DNA of 64,000 nucleotides from Candidatus Saccharicenans sp. (GTDB taxonomy: Bacteria > Acidobacteriota > Aminicenantia > Aminicenantales > Saccharicenantaceae). The stretch lies in assembly GCA_024653215.1 (NCBI GenBank), contig JANLFU010000007.1:62001-126000 (forward strand), in the 5' to 3' direction. This document shows, piece after piece, positions 1 to 9,026 of this stretch (positions within the stretch are counted from its first letter, which is position 1; every line of letters starts with the position of its first letter). The position numbers and the translations under genes are program-made. The notes below the pieces were generated by a model. The model worked only from the letters and a program-made list of their open reading frames with translations, ran no database searches and was not told where the DNA came from.

Positions 1-38
1 GAAATATCATCGCCAAGTTTTAAGACCACTCTGGCCAT
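1..38 (-). CDS. leuD: 3-isopropylmalate dehydratase-type small subunit, N-terminus only
   Basis: Only the first 12 codons lie in the window. On the minus strand they read MARVVLKLGDDI, which fits the start of LeuD/DmdB-type swivel subunits. An ATG at 38-36 follows a GGAGGC ribosome site. It begins one base after the stop of the large-subunit gene, so the two subunits of the hydro-lyase are translationally coupled. The rest of the protein lies outside the window, so function follows from the partner gene. Confidence 0.75.
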   Translation of the reverse strand, partial: MARVVLKLGDDI

Positions 39-39
39 G

Positions 40-1332
40 TTATTTGCCTCCTTTCCTGGGATCAGTGATATATCCGGTTAGAGCGCTGGCCGCAGCCACG
101 GCCGGCGAGCAGAGGTAAACATCTGCCTTGGGATTACCCATCCGGCCCTTGAAATTGCGGTTGGTGGTGGACAGGGCCACTTCACCGTCGCCCAGGGCTC
201 CCTGGTGGACCCCCAGGCAGCAGCCGCAGCCCGGGTTCATGACGACTGCCCCGGCCCTGACCAGGTCGGCAATGTAGCCCAGCTTCAGGGCCTGCTGGTA
301 GATGCGAAAGGAAGCCGGGAAGACCAGCATCCTGACGCCCCTGGCTATTTTCTTTCCTTTAAGGATTCTGGCGGCTACCGCCAGGTCATCCAGCCGGCCG
401 TTGGTGCAGGAACCGATGACAATCTGGTCCACTTTGACCTTGCCCACCCGGCCGACCGGCTTAACATTATCCACCGTGTGCGGACAGGCCACCATCGGCT
501 CCAGCCTGGAAACATCTATTTCCACGACTTTTTCATATTCGGCATCGGGGTCTGGTCCAAAAATTTCAATTTTACCTTTGACCCTGGCCTCTTCCTTGAG
601 GTAACGCAGGGTTTCTTTATCGGGTGGCACTATTCCGGAAGTGGCCCCGGCTTCGACCGACATGTTGCAGACAGTCAACCGGCCGGAAGTATCCATGTGC
701 TCGATGGCCGGGCCATGGTATTCCAGCACCTTGAAATTGGCCCCCTCGGCCGTGATCAGCCCGATGAGGTACAGGATGAAATCCTTGGGCAGAACGTGGC
801 GCGGAAACCGGCCCCTGGCCACCACCTTGATGGTTCCGGGGACTTCCACGTTGAGCACCTGTCCCAGGGCCCAGACCGAGGCCATCTCCGTGGCCCCGAT
901 GCCGAAACTGAAGGCACCCAGGGCCCCGTGGGAAGTGGTGTGGCTGTCGGTACCCACCACCACCGTCCCCGGCAGGACGTAACCGCTCTCCGGCAGAATC
1001 TGGTGGCAGATACCGCCCTCATCACCCCGGATGTCGTGAAATTTCTTTATCTTCTGGGCAGCCACGAATTCCCGGATTTTCTTCTGGTTGGTGGCCGTCT
1101 TGGAGCTCTCGGCCGGCACCCGGTGGTCCAGGATGATGGCGATCTTATCCGGGTCCCAGACCCGGGGCTTTAAACCCGTATCCTTATAGACTTCCAGAAA
1201 TTGATTGATGACCAGAGCCGCATTCTCGTGCGACATGGCCAGGCTGACCTTAGGCTCAACCACCTGGCCCGCCTTAACCTTCTTCTGGCCGGTAGCCCTG
1301 GCCAGAATCTTTTCCACCATGGTCAGGCCCAT
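40..1332 (-). CDS. leuC: LeuC/homoaconitase-type hydro-lyase, large subunit
   Basis: This 430-residue aconitase-superfamily large subunit is of the short archaeal/anaerobic LeuC type. It carries the substrate/loop signature VVGTDSHTTSHGALGAF and the Fe-S ligands in IGSCTNGR and NPGCGCCLG (about residues 305-370). These enzymes isomerise 2- or 3-hydroxy acids through a [4Fe-4S]-assisted dehydration in the cytosol. AAGGAGGT lies just upstream of the ATG. A small subunit follows directly, and a PEP-mutase-family lyase lies upstream on the same strand. No leuA or leuB is visible, so isopropylmalate is not the only possible substrate: homoaconitate, citramalate or 2,3-dimethylmalate dehydratases have the same architecture. 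Family assignment is firm, substrate is open. Confidence 0.9.
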   Translation of the reverse strand: MGLTMVEKILARATGQKKVKAGQVVEPKVSLAMSHENAALVINQFLEVYKDTGLKPRVWDPDKIAIILDHRVPAESSKTATNQKKIREFVAAQKIKKFHDIRGDEGGICHQILPESGYVLPGTVVVGTDSHTTSHGALGAFSFGIGATEMASVWALGQVLNVEVPGTIKVVARGRFPRHVLPKDFILYLIGLITAEGANFKVLEYHGPAIEHMDTSGRLTVCNMSVEAGATSGIVPPDKETLRYLKEEARVKGKIEIFGPDPDAEYEKVVEIDVSRLEPMVACPHTVDNVKPVGRVGKVKVDQIVIGSCTNGRLDDLAVAARILKGKKIARGVRMLVFPASFRIYQQALKLGYIADLVRAGAVVMNPGCGCCLGVHQGALGDGEVALSTTNRNFKGRMGNPKADVYLCSPAVAAASALTGYITDPRKGGK

Positions 1333-1466
1333 CTTCTAACCTCCTTCCCGGCCGGAGGCCGGGTTGATTAATTTCTCAAGTCCTCAATCTTTGAATATGA
1401 CCTTCAGTTCCGCTTTCTATAAATATGATATTAATTTGCCACCCTTATTATCACCGAACCGGAATT

Positions 1467-2378
1467 CTATTTATACTTGCACTCGAGTTTTTCTTTGGGC
1501 AGGTATTCTTCTTCCAGCTTCCGGTACTCTTTAAGCCCAACAAAGGTGGTAAACTCTTCGAAGCTGGACAGCCACTGGGTCTGGCCGGCCAGGATGCCGG
1601 TCGGGGAATTCTTCAGGGCGGTGAAGAACTCCATCAGGGCCTTGTGCATGACCATGATCGAAGCTACCGGTATGGAAACCCGGCCCACGCCCATTCTGGC
1701 CAGCTCCGGGATGGGAATGAGCTCAGTCTTAACGCCGCTCACGGCGTCCATCAGGTTGACCGACAGCGGGCCCTTGATTTCCTTAATTGCTCTTTCTATG
1801 TCCGCCCGGCTCTTGATGCCGTCTATGAAAGCCAGGTCAGCCCCGGCTTCCAAATACAGGTTGCAGCGCCGGATGGCCTCGTCCAGGCCGGCCACGGCAA
1901 AGACATCCGTCCTGGCATTGATGATGAAATCGGGGTCGAGGCGGTCGCGAACCCTGGCGCAGGCTTTAATCTTTCCGACCATTTCTTCGGCCGGAATGAC
2001 TTCCTTGCCGGCCATGTGGCCACAGCGCTTGGGAAAGACCTGGTCCTCGATATTCAGGCCAGCCGCGCCCATGGTGATGACCCGCTCGGTAACCCAGGCG
2101 GCGTTGATGGCGTTGCCGCCGCCGGTATCGACGTCGGCCATGACCGGGATGTTAACGGCCTGGACAATATTCCAGGTCAGGTCCAGGACATCCTTCATCT
2201 GGACCAGGCCGACATCGGGTTTGGCCAGGAGCGAACCGGCCAGCCCGAAGCCCGAAACCTGGATGGCTTCAAAGCCGCATTTTTCGATGATTTTAGCACT
2301 CAGGGCATCGTGGCAGCCGGGAACCACCACCGCCCGACGTTCCATGATGGCTTTTCTTAAAACCGTTGTCTTTTTCAT
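1467..2378 (-). CDS. Isocitrate lyase/PEP mutase family lyase (methylisocitrate or dimethylmalate lyase-like)
   Basis: This 303-residue TIM-barrel protein belongs to the ICL/PEPM family. It has the Mg-binding segment MADVDTGGG, IEDQVFPKRCGH with the catalytic KRCGH motif, and the NARTD segment. Such enzymes cleave or form C-C bonds next to a carboxylate (2-methylisocitrate lyase, 2,3-dimethylmalate lyase, oxaloacetate decarboxylase). I chose the ATG at 2378 rather than the in-frame TTG one codon earlier, because AAGGAG sits six bases from the ATG. It is co-directional with the LeuC/LeuD-type pair, 134 bases upstream of leuC. In clostridial nicotinate fermentation a LeuCD-like dehydratase and a lyase of this family act in sequence (2,3-dimethylmalate dehydratase and lyase), so a shared pathway is plausible but unproven. 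Confidence 0.85.
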   Translation of the reverse strand: MKKTTVLRKAIMERRAVVVPGCHDALSAKIIEKCGFEAIQVSGFGLAGSLLAKPDVGLVQMKDVLDLTWNIVQAVNIPVMADVDTGGGNAINAAWVTERVITMGAAGLNIEDQVFPKRCGHMAGKEVIPAEEMVGKIKACARVRDRLDPDFIINARTDVFAVAGLDEAIRRCNLYLEAGADLAFIDGIKSRADIERAIKEIKGPLSVNLMDAVSGVKTELIPIPELARMGVGRVSIPVASIMVMHKALMEFFTALKNSPTGILAGQTQWLSSFEEFTTFVGLKEYRKLEEEYLPKEKLECKYK

Positions 2379-2393
2379 CAATTTCTCCTTGGG

Positions 2394-2421
2394 TTGTATA
2401 AAGTTGAAGAATTATTATAAT
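2394..2421 (+). promoter_or_regulatory. Putative sigma70-type promoter for the TipAS-like/MFS genes
   Basis: TTGTAT (2394-2399), a 16-base spacer and a perfect TATAAT (2416-2421) face the TipAS-like gene, whose start lies 37 bases beyond the -10 box. The sequence is AT-rich against a GC-rich background. The -35 box is weak and the assignment rests on sequence alone. Confidence 0.45.
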
Positions 2422-2457
2422 AGGAAAAACTTAAATTTACCACCGGGAGGCGCGGTC

Positions 2458-2820
2458 GTGTCAGAACAGGAAAAAGCGGGCTGGGCGGAAAAGTTTTTCA
2501 GCCCCGAAGAGCTGGGGCAATTGGCCGAAATCGGTCGCCGGTTTAGCCCGGAAGAAATGCAGGCCTACCAGAAAAAATGGACCGACCTTATTTCCGAAAT
2601 AAAAGAAAACCTGGGTCTCTCCCCGGATAGCCCGGAGGCCAGGGACCTCCTCCGCCGCTGGCAGGAATTGCTGGCTGAAGGCTTTGCCGGACACGAAGGC
2701 CTGCTGACCAGAATCGGCCAGGCCTACCAGCAGGGAGCGATTCCCCAGGAGTACTCGGTAATCGGGCCCGAGGTCTGGGCCTTTATTAAAAAAGTACAGG
2801 AAGCCGCGGACTTAAAATAA
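2458..2820 (+). CDS. TipAS-like small helical protein
   Basis: The protein has 120 residues, starting at GTG 2458 behind a GGGAGG ribosome site; the reading frame is open far upstream but that extension has no support. It is all-helical in appearance, with FSPEELGQLAEIGRRFSPEE near the N-terminus and PEARDLLRRWQELLAEGF in the middle. This pattern fits the TipAS domain, which in the MerR-type regulator TipA binds thiopeptide antibiotics. Here it stands alone without a DNA-binding domain. It lies 17 bases before an MFS transporter gene and is probably co-transcribed with it. Ligand and role are unknown. Confidence 0.7.
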   Translation: MSEQEKAGWAEKFFSPEELGQLAEIGRRFSPEEMQAYQKKWTDLISEIKENLGLSPDSPEARDLLRRWQELLAEGFAGHEGLLTRIGQAYQQGAIPQEYSVIGPEVWAFIKKVQEAADLK

Positions 2821-2837
2821 ATCTCCGGAGGAAAAGT

Positions 2838-4178
2838 TTGGCTGCATCCGGCCGGTTAAGTGAATACCTTTTCGGCTGGTTCCGGAAAACCCCCGCCCCG
2901 GCCCGCCGGGCCCTGCTGGCCTCCTGCTTCGGCTGGATGCTGGACTCCTTCGACGTCATGCTCTACGCCCTGGTCCTGGCCCACCTGATGAGCGACCTGT
3001 CGATGTCCAAGCCCACGGCCGGCCTGCTGGGTTCGCTCACCCTGCTGGCTTCGGCTTTCGGCGGAATGATTTTCGGGGTGGTGGCTGACCGGCTGGGAAG
3101 GACGGTAGCTTTGAGGGCCAGCATTCTTATTTATTCTGTCTTCACCTTCATGTGCGGGCTCAGCCAGAACGTCTTCCAGCTCGGGCTATTTCGAGTTTTC
3201 CTGGGCCTGGGAATGGGTGGAGAATGGGCCTCGGGCGCGGCTCTCGTTTCGGAATATTTTCCGTCCGAGCACCGGGGAAAGGCCCTGGGCTTCATGCAGA
3301 GCTTCTGGGCTGTGGGCTATGCCCTGGCCGCGGTGGTAACGGCCGTCATTCTGCCCAGACTCGGCTGGAGGGCGGTTTTCTTCGTGGGCATCCTGCCGGC
3401 ACTGCTGGTTTTCTGGATCAGGTCAAAGGTCGAAGAGCCCGAACTCTGGAAAAAATCCCGCGGGGCTTCGTCTGGGGCATCTGCAACAGAAACGAAAATA
3501 AATAATGAAACCTCGGGCAGCGAATACCCGGGCCAGGACGAATTGCCAATCTCCACAAATAAAGGGCCCGGCCGCCAGCCAGGGCTGGTCTCGGGCCGGC
3601 TTCTTAAAATTACCCTGGCCGTTACCCTGATGAATGCTTTGACCATGTTCGCCTGGTGGGGCTTTAACCTCTGGATCCCGGGCTACCTGTCGCTGGGCCA
3701 GTCCCAGGGTGGTGTCGGGCTAAGCACCGGCCACATGTCCTCCCTGGTCATCTTCATGCAGCTCGGCATGTGGCTGGGCTATCTGACCTTTGGTTATATC
3801 AGCGATTCCCTGGGACGAAAAAAGAGCTATGTCTTTTACCTGCTCTCGGCCAGCCTGCTGGTCTTCCTGTACTCGGTCGCCCGGACACCGCTCCTGCTTT
3901 TCTTCCTGGGGCCGGTGGTGGCCTTTTTCGGAACCGGGTATTTTTCCGGCTTCGGGGCCCTGACCGCCGAGCTCTACCCCACCCGCATCCGGGCCACCCT
4001 CCAGGGAATCACCTACAACAGCGGGCGAATCGTCTCGGCCGTAGCCCCGCTGGCCATAGGTTCGATGGCCCAGCAGAAGGGTTTCCAGGTGGCCTTCTGG
4101 CTGGTCTCGGGAGCTTTCGTCCTGGCCGCACTATCCTGGAGCCTTATCCCGGAGACCAGGGGTCGCGAGCTGGAATAG
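2838..4178 (+). CDS. MFS transporter, metabolite:H+ symporter type
   Basis: The 446-residue integral membrane protein has 12 predicted helices. It shows MFS motifs: DSFDVMLYALVL in helix 1, the ADRLGR loop between helices 2 and 3, GMGGEWASGAALVSEYFP in helix 4, and a second SDSLGRKKS loop in the C-terminal half. This fits the sialic acid/shikimate/aromatic acid symporter branch. The start is TTG 2838 behind GGAGGA. The central cytoplasmic loop (about residues 205-255) is unusually long and Ser/Thr/Gly-rich. The substrate cannot be read from sequence. It follows the TipAS-like gene by 17 bases. Confidence 0.85.
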   Translation: MAASGRLSEYLFGWFRKTPAPARRALLASCFGWMLDSFDVMLYALVLAHLMSDLSMSKPTAGLLGSLTLLASAFGGMIFGVVADRLGRTVALRASILIYSVFTFMCGLSQNVFQLGLFRVFLGLGMGGEWASGAALVSEYFPSEHRGKALGFMQSFWAVGYALAAVVTAVILPRLGWRAVFFVGILPALLVFWIRSKVEEPELWKKSRGASSGASATETKINNETSGSEYPGQDELPISTNKGPGRQPGLVSGRLLKITLAVTLMNALTMFAWWGFNLWIPGYLSLGQSQGGVGLSTGHMSSLVIFMQLGMWLGYLTFGYISDSLGRKKSYVFYLLSASLLVFLYSVARTPLLLFFLGPVVAFFGTGYFSGFGALTAELYPTRIRATLQGITYNSGRIVSAVAPLAIGSMAQQKGFQVAFWLVSGAFVLAALSWSLIPETRGRELE

Positions 4179-4284
4179 AAACGCCCCCCTGAAACCGCGA
4201 TAACCAAGAATAGATCTCAATCGATTCCTTCCCGGAAACCGGGCAGGCTCGAAACCGGCCTCGGTGCCGTCCAGACGAACATTT

Positions 4285-4301
4285 CCTACTAATTTAGTAG
4301 G
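4285..4301. promoter_or_regulatory. 17-base palindrome, possible operator (copy 1)
   Basis: CCTACTAATTTAGTAGG is a perfect palindrome around one central base, followed by a T-run. It is the exact reverse complement of the 17-mer at 38080-38096 ahead of the DUF438 hemerythrin gene. It lies 107 bases after the MFS stop and about 240 bases after the AOR stop, in a convergent gap (4179-4542) with no other recognisable gene. It could be an operator for an unannotated transcript or an AT-rich terminator. Confidence 0.45.
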
Positions 4302-4542
4302 AATTTTTTAAATATTCGACTGCCTCTCCAATAAGGGGTATACCACCACCCGTGGCCCATCTTTTATTTTCTTGAATTAACATTCCCTGATAAATCCCAT
4401 TCCCCCGCTCCAGCCCGGTCCCCTGAGGCCGCAATTCTCACCCGGGCAGAGCATCGGCTGTCCCTTTGACTTAACCTACGATTTAGGCTGGGGACGTTAT
4501 TCAAGCCTGAACGCAGCTTTAAGAACCAACCCGACGGTCAGG

Positions 4543-6501
4543 TCAGTCAATCTCGTAATCTCTTAGGAGCTTATCCGGCACCAGGCCCTCGGCCGTCCAT
4601 TTCTGCTGCAGGTAATAAGCATCAAGAATGGCGTTGTAATAAGCCGGGTCGATGGCCTTTCCGGCCTGGGGGCCGGCGGTCAGGGGTTCGGTGAACTTGG
4701 GCGGGATGAAGGCATCATACTCCCGCCGGCGTCCCTGCTGGTTATTGACATACCTTTCCAGGGAGTAAATCCGCCGCCCGCATTCCTTCAGGCTTTCAGC
4801 CGTGTACTCGATCCCGGTCAGGGCCCGGTACATCTCCAGGAAATCGGGCGAAGTGAAATCCTCGGTGAAAAAGTCGCACAGGCCAAGGGAATCGGTCAGG
4901 GCCTTGCCCAGCTGACTTCCGGCCACGTAGGCGGCCAGGTTCTCGGCCCCGGCCAGGCCACCCTCTTCGGCCTGGATGGTCCAGGCATAGGTATGGTCGC
5001 CGCGGCCGCGGTTGGAGGTGCCGTAGGCGGTGAACATGCCCGGGAAAACCTTGGGCTCAATTCCGGCATAGCCCAGACCGGCGTAGGCGGTGGTCAGACA
5101 GCGGACCAATTCCTCGGGGCTGGCGCTGGCGCTCGATTTCATCAGCTCGTCGGCCAGCAGGTCGGTCGGCCGCCCGAGCAGCAGCCCCAGGTCAGTGCGC
5201 CCGTAAACGATTTGCTCCAGGCAGTTAATCATGCTGGCCGTGTTTCCGAATTCAGGCGCTCCCGGAAAGGGCAGCCAGCCTTTTTCATTTAGCTCCATGG
5301 CCCCGGCCATGACGCTGCCAAAGGTCATGGTGTCTACCCCGTACTCGTTGCAGAGATGGTTCAGGTAGAAAATGCCGTCCCGGTCGGTCAGGCAACAGTT
5401 TATCCACAGGGCGATGGTTTCGAATTCCGGGCGCACCCCCTCGTGGGCATAAGTTCCGCTGCTGACGGCCGCGCTTCGGGTGCACATAATATGACGGCAG
5501 CGGTTGCAGACCTTGTGTTTCCCGGCGATTTCCAGGAAGGCCCCGGTGGAAACCCGCCGGTAGAGTTCCGGGTCAAAGTAGCCCTCGTCAAAGTTATGCC
5601 AGGGCAGGTATCCCCCTTTCTTCCCCAGGTAGCCGCCGTTAAAGGCCCGGTCCAGCCACCAGGTGGTCCCGGTTTCGGGGCGGAAGGAAGCAGTCCAGTT
5701 GGGGTCGTGCACATGGCTGTTGACCGCTTCGTCTATCGCTTTCGACTTTTCCAGGAATTTTTCCCGGTCAAAGAATTCTGGCAGTTGCTTGCCATAAGCG
5801 GTGATGGCCACCAGGTTCTTGGAACCAAAAACCGCACCGGCTCCGCCGCGGCCAAAGTTGCGGTGGTAATCGTTGGTCAGGCAGGCGAAGGCCACCTGGT
5901 TCCAGCCGGCCGGCCCGGCGCAGACGGTGGACGAGCCGGGATGCTTCCGGCCCAGAAAATCTGTAGTTTCCGAGGCCCGGCGCAGCACTCGCCGGCCGTT
6001 AACTTCCTCAAACAGCTCCGGCTCGGCCTCCAGCAACTTAACCTGGCCCTCCGAAACCAGGATGCGGACAGGCTTATCGGCCCGGCCGTCGATGATAAGC
6101 TGGTCAAAGCCGGCTCTCTTCAACATGTTGGGGAAAAGCCCGCCGCAGCTGGAGTGGGTCAGCAGGCCAAATACAGGTGGCCGGTTGCCCAGCCACTCCT
6201 TCCGGGCCGGCGAATAGGTGAAGGGGCTGATAAAAGAACAGGAGCCCCGGCCGGCCGTCGGTATGGCCGTATCATTCAGGGAAGAATTCCCGATGACCAG
6301 TCGGTTGGCCGGGGACAACGGGTCTTTCAGCCAGCCTTTTTCTTTCAGGCGCTGGTAAATCAGGTAAGCCTGGACACCCCGGCCGCCGAGGTAAAGGCGA
6401 TAGAGGTGAGCCGGGGCTTCCTTAATTTCCACGCAGCCTGAACTCAAATCTATAAAGGCCCATTTTCCGGTATAGCCATAGTATTTTTTGGTATCAGTCA
6501 T
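4543..6501 (-). CDS. Aldehyde:ferredoxin oxidoreductase family tungstoenzyme
   Basis: The protein has 652 residues, near the usual AOR length. The N-terminal AOR_N domain (about 1-215) includes the GRGGAGAVFGSKNLVAI pterin segment. The C-terminal domains carry Cys ligands for [4Fe-4S] in VCNRCRHIMCT and later in LGLCDFF. These enzymes oxidise aldehydes to carboxylic acids with ferredoxin, using tungsten bis-pyranopterin in the cytosol. The first cluster motif reads CX2CX4C, one residue longer than the usual CX2CX3C. The ATG at 6501 was chosen because AGGAG sits just ahead of it; a 20-codon upstream extension lacks support. No adjacent tungstate transporter or ferredoxin gene is seen, and the aldehyde is unknown. 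Confidence 0.88.
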   Translation of the reverse strand: MTDTKKYYGYTGKWAFIDLSSGCVEIKEAPAHLYRLYLGGRGVQAYLIYQRLKEKGWLKDPLSPANRLVIGNSSLNDTAIPTAGRGSCSFISPFTYSPARKEWLGNRPPVFGLLTHSSCGGLFPNMLKRAGFDQLIIDGRADKPVRILVSEGQVKLLEAEPELFEEVNGRRVLRRASETTDFLGRKHPGSSTVCAGPAGWNQVAFACLTNDYHRNFGRGGAGAVFGSKNLVAITAYGKQLPEFFDREKFLEKSKAIDEAVNSHVHDPNWTASFRPETGTTWWLDRAFNGGYLGKKGGYLPWHNFDEGYFDPELYRRVSTGAFLEIAGKHKVCNRCRHIMCTRSAAVSSGTYAHEGVRPEFETIALWINCCLTDRDGIFYLNHLCNEYGVDTMTFGSVMAGAMELNEKGWLPFPGAPEFGNTASMINCLEQIVYGRTDLGLLLGRPTDLLADELMKSSASASPEELVRCLTTAYAGLGYAGIEPKVFPGMFTAYGTSNRGRGDHTYAWTIQAEEGGLAGAENLAAYVAGSQLGKALTDSLGLCDFFTEDFTSPDFLEMYRALTGIEYTAESLKECGRRIYSLERYVNNQQGRRREYDAFIPPKFTEPLTAGPQAGKAIDPAYYNAILDAYYLQQKWTAEGLVPDKLLRDYEID

Positions 6502-6678
6502 AATATCTCCTGAGAAAGAAATTAACAGGTTGATTATAAGAAAACTCAACCCGGGCCGCAAACCTTTTGTTCCGGCGCCCTCCCCGCCCGGAAGAGATTT
6601 GGGCCGGGCCCATCAGCCCGATACGGCGGGGGTTAACCTTAACTGACGGCCGTAACGAAAAATTCAAAAAGGCGACTA

Positions 6679-9012
6679 TCAGCTGAGGCCCGCCCGGGTC
6701 CGCCCGGTATAGATCACCGGCCTGGGCTGGTAGACAATCTTGATATCTTTTATTGTTTCGCCTGGCTTGAGGGCAACTCTCAGCGGCAGCTCGGTCTGAA
6801 GCTTGACCCCTCGAGGTAATGTTTCCTCATCCACCAGTATTTCATACTGCCCGGGCAGGATGTTTTCAAAAACAAACCGGCCCTTGGCATCGCTGTAGCA
6901 GGTCAGCTCTTCGGGCTGCAACTGCCTCATCGCTTCCGGCCACTGCTCGATATCCGTGGCTCTGGCCACAACCAGGACATCCTTAAGCGGCTGGTCTTCT
7001 TCATCCAGCAGGCCGTTCTTGTTGACATCCTGAAAAACGGTCCCGGTAACCGTGGCCCCCTCGACCAGGACATACTCCAGCCTGGCCGTCTTTCTCTTTT
7101 CCACCACCAGTACCCGGCGTTCCTGCCCTGACAGGTAATACTCGGCCGGAATCCGGCTTATTTCCAGGTTAACAGAATGGAGGCCCTCTGCTACCCGGCT
7201 GAACACAAACCGGCCCTCGTGGTCGGAACTGGCGCTGCTGCCGTCTTCAAGATAAAAGGTCACTTCGGGAAACGCCCTGTCCCCGGCATCAAAAATTCCG
7301 TTGAGGTTCCGGTCGGAGAAAACCAGCCCTTCTATCCGGCCCAGGCCGGTGAGCACCGGCCCGGTGGTCCGGCCCTGGTAAGACGCCACTTCCCCCCAGT
7401 TAAAACGGCGGTCTATCCTGAGAGTCAACCAGTAATTGGCCGGCTGGGCAGATTGAAGGGGCCAGCTGGCCCGGAAGTCCAGCCTTAGTCGCAGGCCCAG
7501 AGGTAACCAGCGCCCCAGCCCCAGGTATAGCTCGGTTCTTTTTGAAGACTGGCTGACAAAATACCAGGACTTGAGGTCAAGGTAAGAGAGCTCCCCGTAA
7601 AAATCGGTGCCGAATAAAAAGGGAGAATAGGTGGCCAGACGCAGCCTGGTCAGGTCAGAGAGTTTATTTTCCTGGTAATCGTAGTATCGACTGTCTTCGG
7701 CCTCGAGCAACAGGTAGGCACTCCTTAGATAGCTGTATCTCAACCCCAGGTAAAGCGAAGGATAGTTGAAATCGCGCTGGTCGTTGACCCGGTCGTCATA
7801 GTGCTGAAACCGGGCCCGGAGGTAGGGATAGAAACGTCCCAGGTTCTTGGAAAGCTGAAGGTAAAAGCCAGGGCTTATAAACTTCCGGTAATCCTCTCCC
7901 GGATGCCGGGATTCAGCAGCGTTGAGGTCCAGCCTAAGAGTCAGGTCAGGCCAGGGCGGAGTGATGAGGGAAAAACCGGAATTGAGCCGCCAGAAATCGG
8001 TGGTGTTAAGGGCAGCCCGCCGGTCGACGTTATCATGGTAATAATCAACCGAACCGAAAAGGAAGACCCGACGTCGGGTCTGGTAGCGCCAGGAGGCGAA
8101 AAGACCTTCCTGATCGCGGTCATAGGCAAACTCGCTGCTGAGGTTGCGGAAGTCAGCATCCACCCGGCGGTAGTTGACCTCCAGGGACCAGCGTCCGCCC
8201 TGAAGCAGGGGGCCAAAGCGGATCGAGGTTCCGGGGATTTTCACCTGGTCATTCTCCCCGGCCGCCAGGCTGGCCCTGGTGTCCATGACAAACCTGGCCC
8301 GCTCGTTGAAGCGCAGTTCTGATTCTATGAACAGAATATCATTGGTCCTGGTCAGTAATTCGCCACTCCAGCTCCTCTCGTTTTCGCTGTGCACAAAGCC
8401 AAAGCCGAGAAAATACTTTTGTTCGGGTTCAAAACGAGCCATAAAGCCGGTGGCCGTCTGCTCGGTCAGCGAATAGAAATTGCCCAGCAGGCCGGTCAGC
8501 CTGGCCACCTTGCCGCTGAACACCTCCAGGCCGTATTTCCTGTGCTCGAAGCCGGCGCTCACTCCCCTCAGGTAGTTATATGCCGGGTAGTAATTGGTGA
8601 AGCGATAGCCCAGGTTGGTCAACTGCAGGTTATGGTCGCCCAGCCTCAGCTTCCAGGACAGCCGGCCCAGCTGCAAACCCTGCCAGTCCAGGTACCAGTG
8701 CGCCGCCTCCAGGCCGGAGGAGGACAGGCGACCGTCAAACCAGCCGCTCAAGACTCCATAGTTTATAAACTTCTGCCAGAGGTCGAGGTGCATGATATTT
8801 TCGTATTCATTGGCGTAAAAAGGATTGACTTGAGAATAGACACGGCTGCGGTTCCAGTAGGACAGGTTTATATAACCCTGCTGGGAAAACAGGTCAGAAC
8901 TTAAGATGAGAAACGACAGGAATAAGAACAGGATGAGGACCCGGGGCTGACCAGGCAGGCGGAAACGGCCGTCTCTGCCTTCCGCTGCCCGCACCTTGTG
9001 TCTATAACTCAT
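6679..9012 (-). CDS. Usher-like outer-membrane beta-barrel with two SdrD-B-like repeats
   Basis: The 777-residue protein has a hydrophobic signal segment (about 22-43, ending at LFSQQ). Alternating aromatic/charged strands typical of a beta-barrel run to about residue 555. Two SdrD-B/Cna-B-like domains follow (about 558-650 and 652-760), each with an Asp/Asn-rich calcium-loop-like motif (DRNLNGIFDAGD, DVNKNGLLDEED). The stretch around residues 121-155 (KLRLGDHNL ... NYLRGVSAGF) resembles the GD ... RG signature early in fimbrial usher barrels. It is the last gene of a run encoding pilin-like proteins and a chaperone. Best reading: the outer-membrane pore of a divergent chaperone-usher-like secretion system. 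The usual PapC plug and C-terminal domains are not recognisable. It could instead be an unrelated barrel. Confidence 0.6.
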   Translation of the reverse strand: MSYRHKVRAAEGRDGRFRLPGQPRVLILFLFLSFLILSSDLFSQQGYINLSYWNRSRVYSQVNPFYANEYENIMHLDLWQKFINYGVLSGWFDGRLSSSGLEAAHWYLDWQGLQLGRLSWKLRLGDHNLQLTNLGYRFTNYYPAYNYLRGVSAGFEHRKYGLEVFSGKVARLTGLLGNFYSLTEQTATGFMARFEPEQKYFLGFGFVHSENERSWSGELLTRTNDILFIESELRFNERARFVMDTRASLAAGENDQVKIPGTSIRFGPLLQGGRWSLEVNYRRVDADFRNLSSEFAYDRDQEGLFASWRYQTRRRVFLFGSVDYYHDNVDRRAALNTTDFWRLNSGFSLITPPWPDLTLRLDLNAAESRHPGEDYRKFISPGFYLQLSKNLGRFYPYLRARFQHYDDRVNDQRDFNYPSLYLGLRYSYLRSAYLLLEAEDSRYYDYQENKLSDLTRLRLATYSPFLFGTDFYGELSYLDLKSWYFVSQSSKRTELYLGLGRWLPLGLRLRLDFRASWPLQSAQPANYWLTLRIDRRFNWGEVASYQGRTTGPVLTGLGRIEGLVFSDRNLNGIFDAGDRAFPEVTFYLEDGSSASSDHEGRFVFSRVAEGLHSVNLEISRIPAEYYLSGQERRVLVVEKRKTARLEYVLVEGATVTGTVFQDVNKNGLLDEEDQPLKDVLVVARATDIEQWPEAMRQLQPEELTCYSDAKGRFVFENILPGQYEILVDEETLPRGVKLQTELPLRVALKPGETIKDIKIVYQPRPVIYTGRTRAGLS

Positions 9013-9026
9013 TTCCCTTCCGCCAC

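Noticed and set aside
205-1173. Long plus-strand open frame over the LeuC gene
   Set aside because: It is antisense to a gene with full family motifs, has no ribosome site and codes for no known pattern.
1477-2457. Upstream extension of the TipAS-like frame
   Set aside because: It is antisense to the lyase gene; the GTG at 2458 with GGGAGG is the credible start.
4285-4301. Palindrome as a plain terminator of the MFS gene
   Set aside because: Not excluded because of the T-run, but the exact match to the hemerythrin upstream site makes an operator at least as likely.
6502-6561. 20-codon N-terminal extension of the AOR gene
   Set aside because: AGGAG lies directly before the ATG at 6501 and AOR proteins start at that point.
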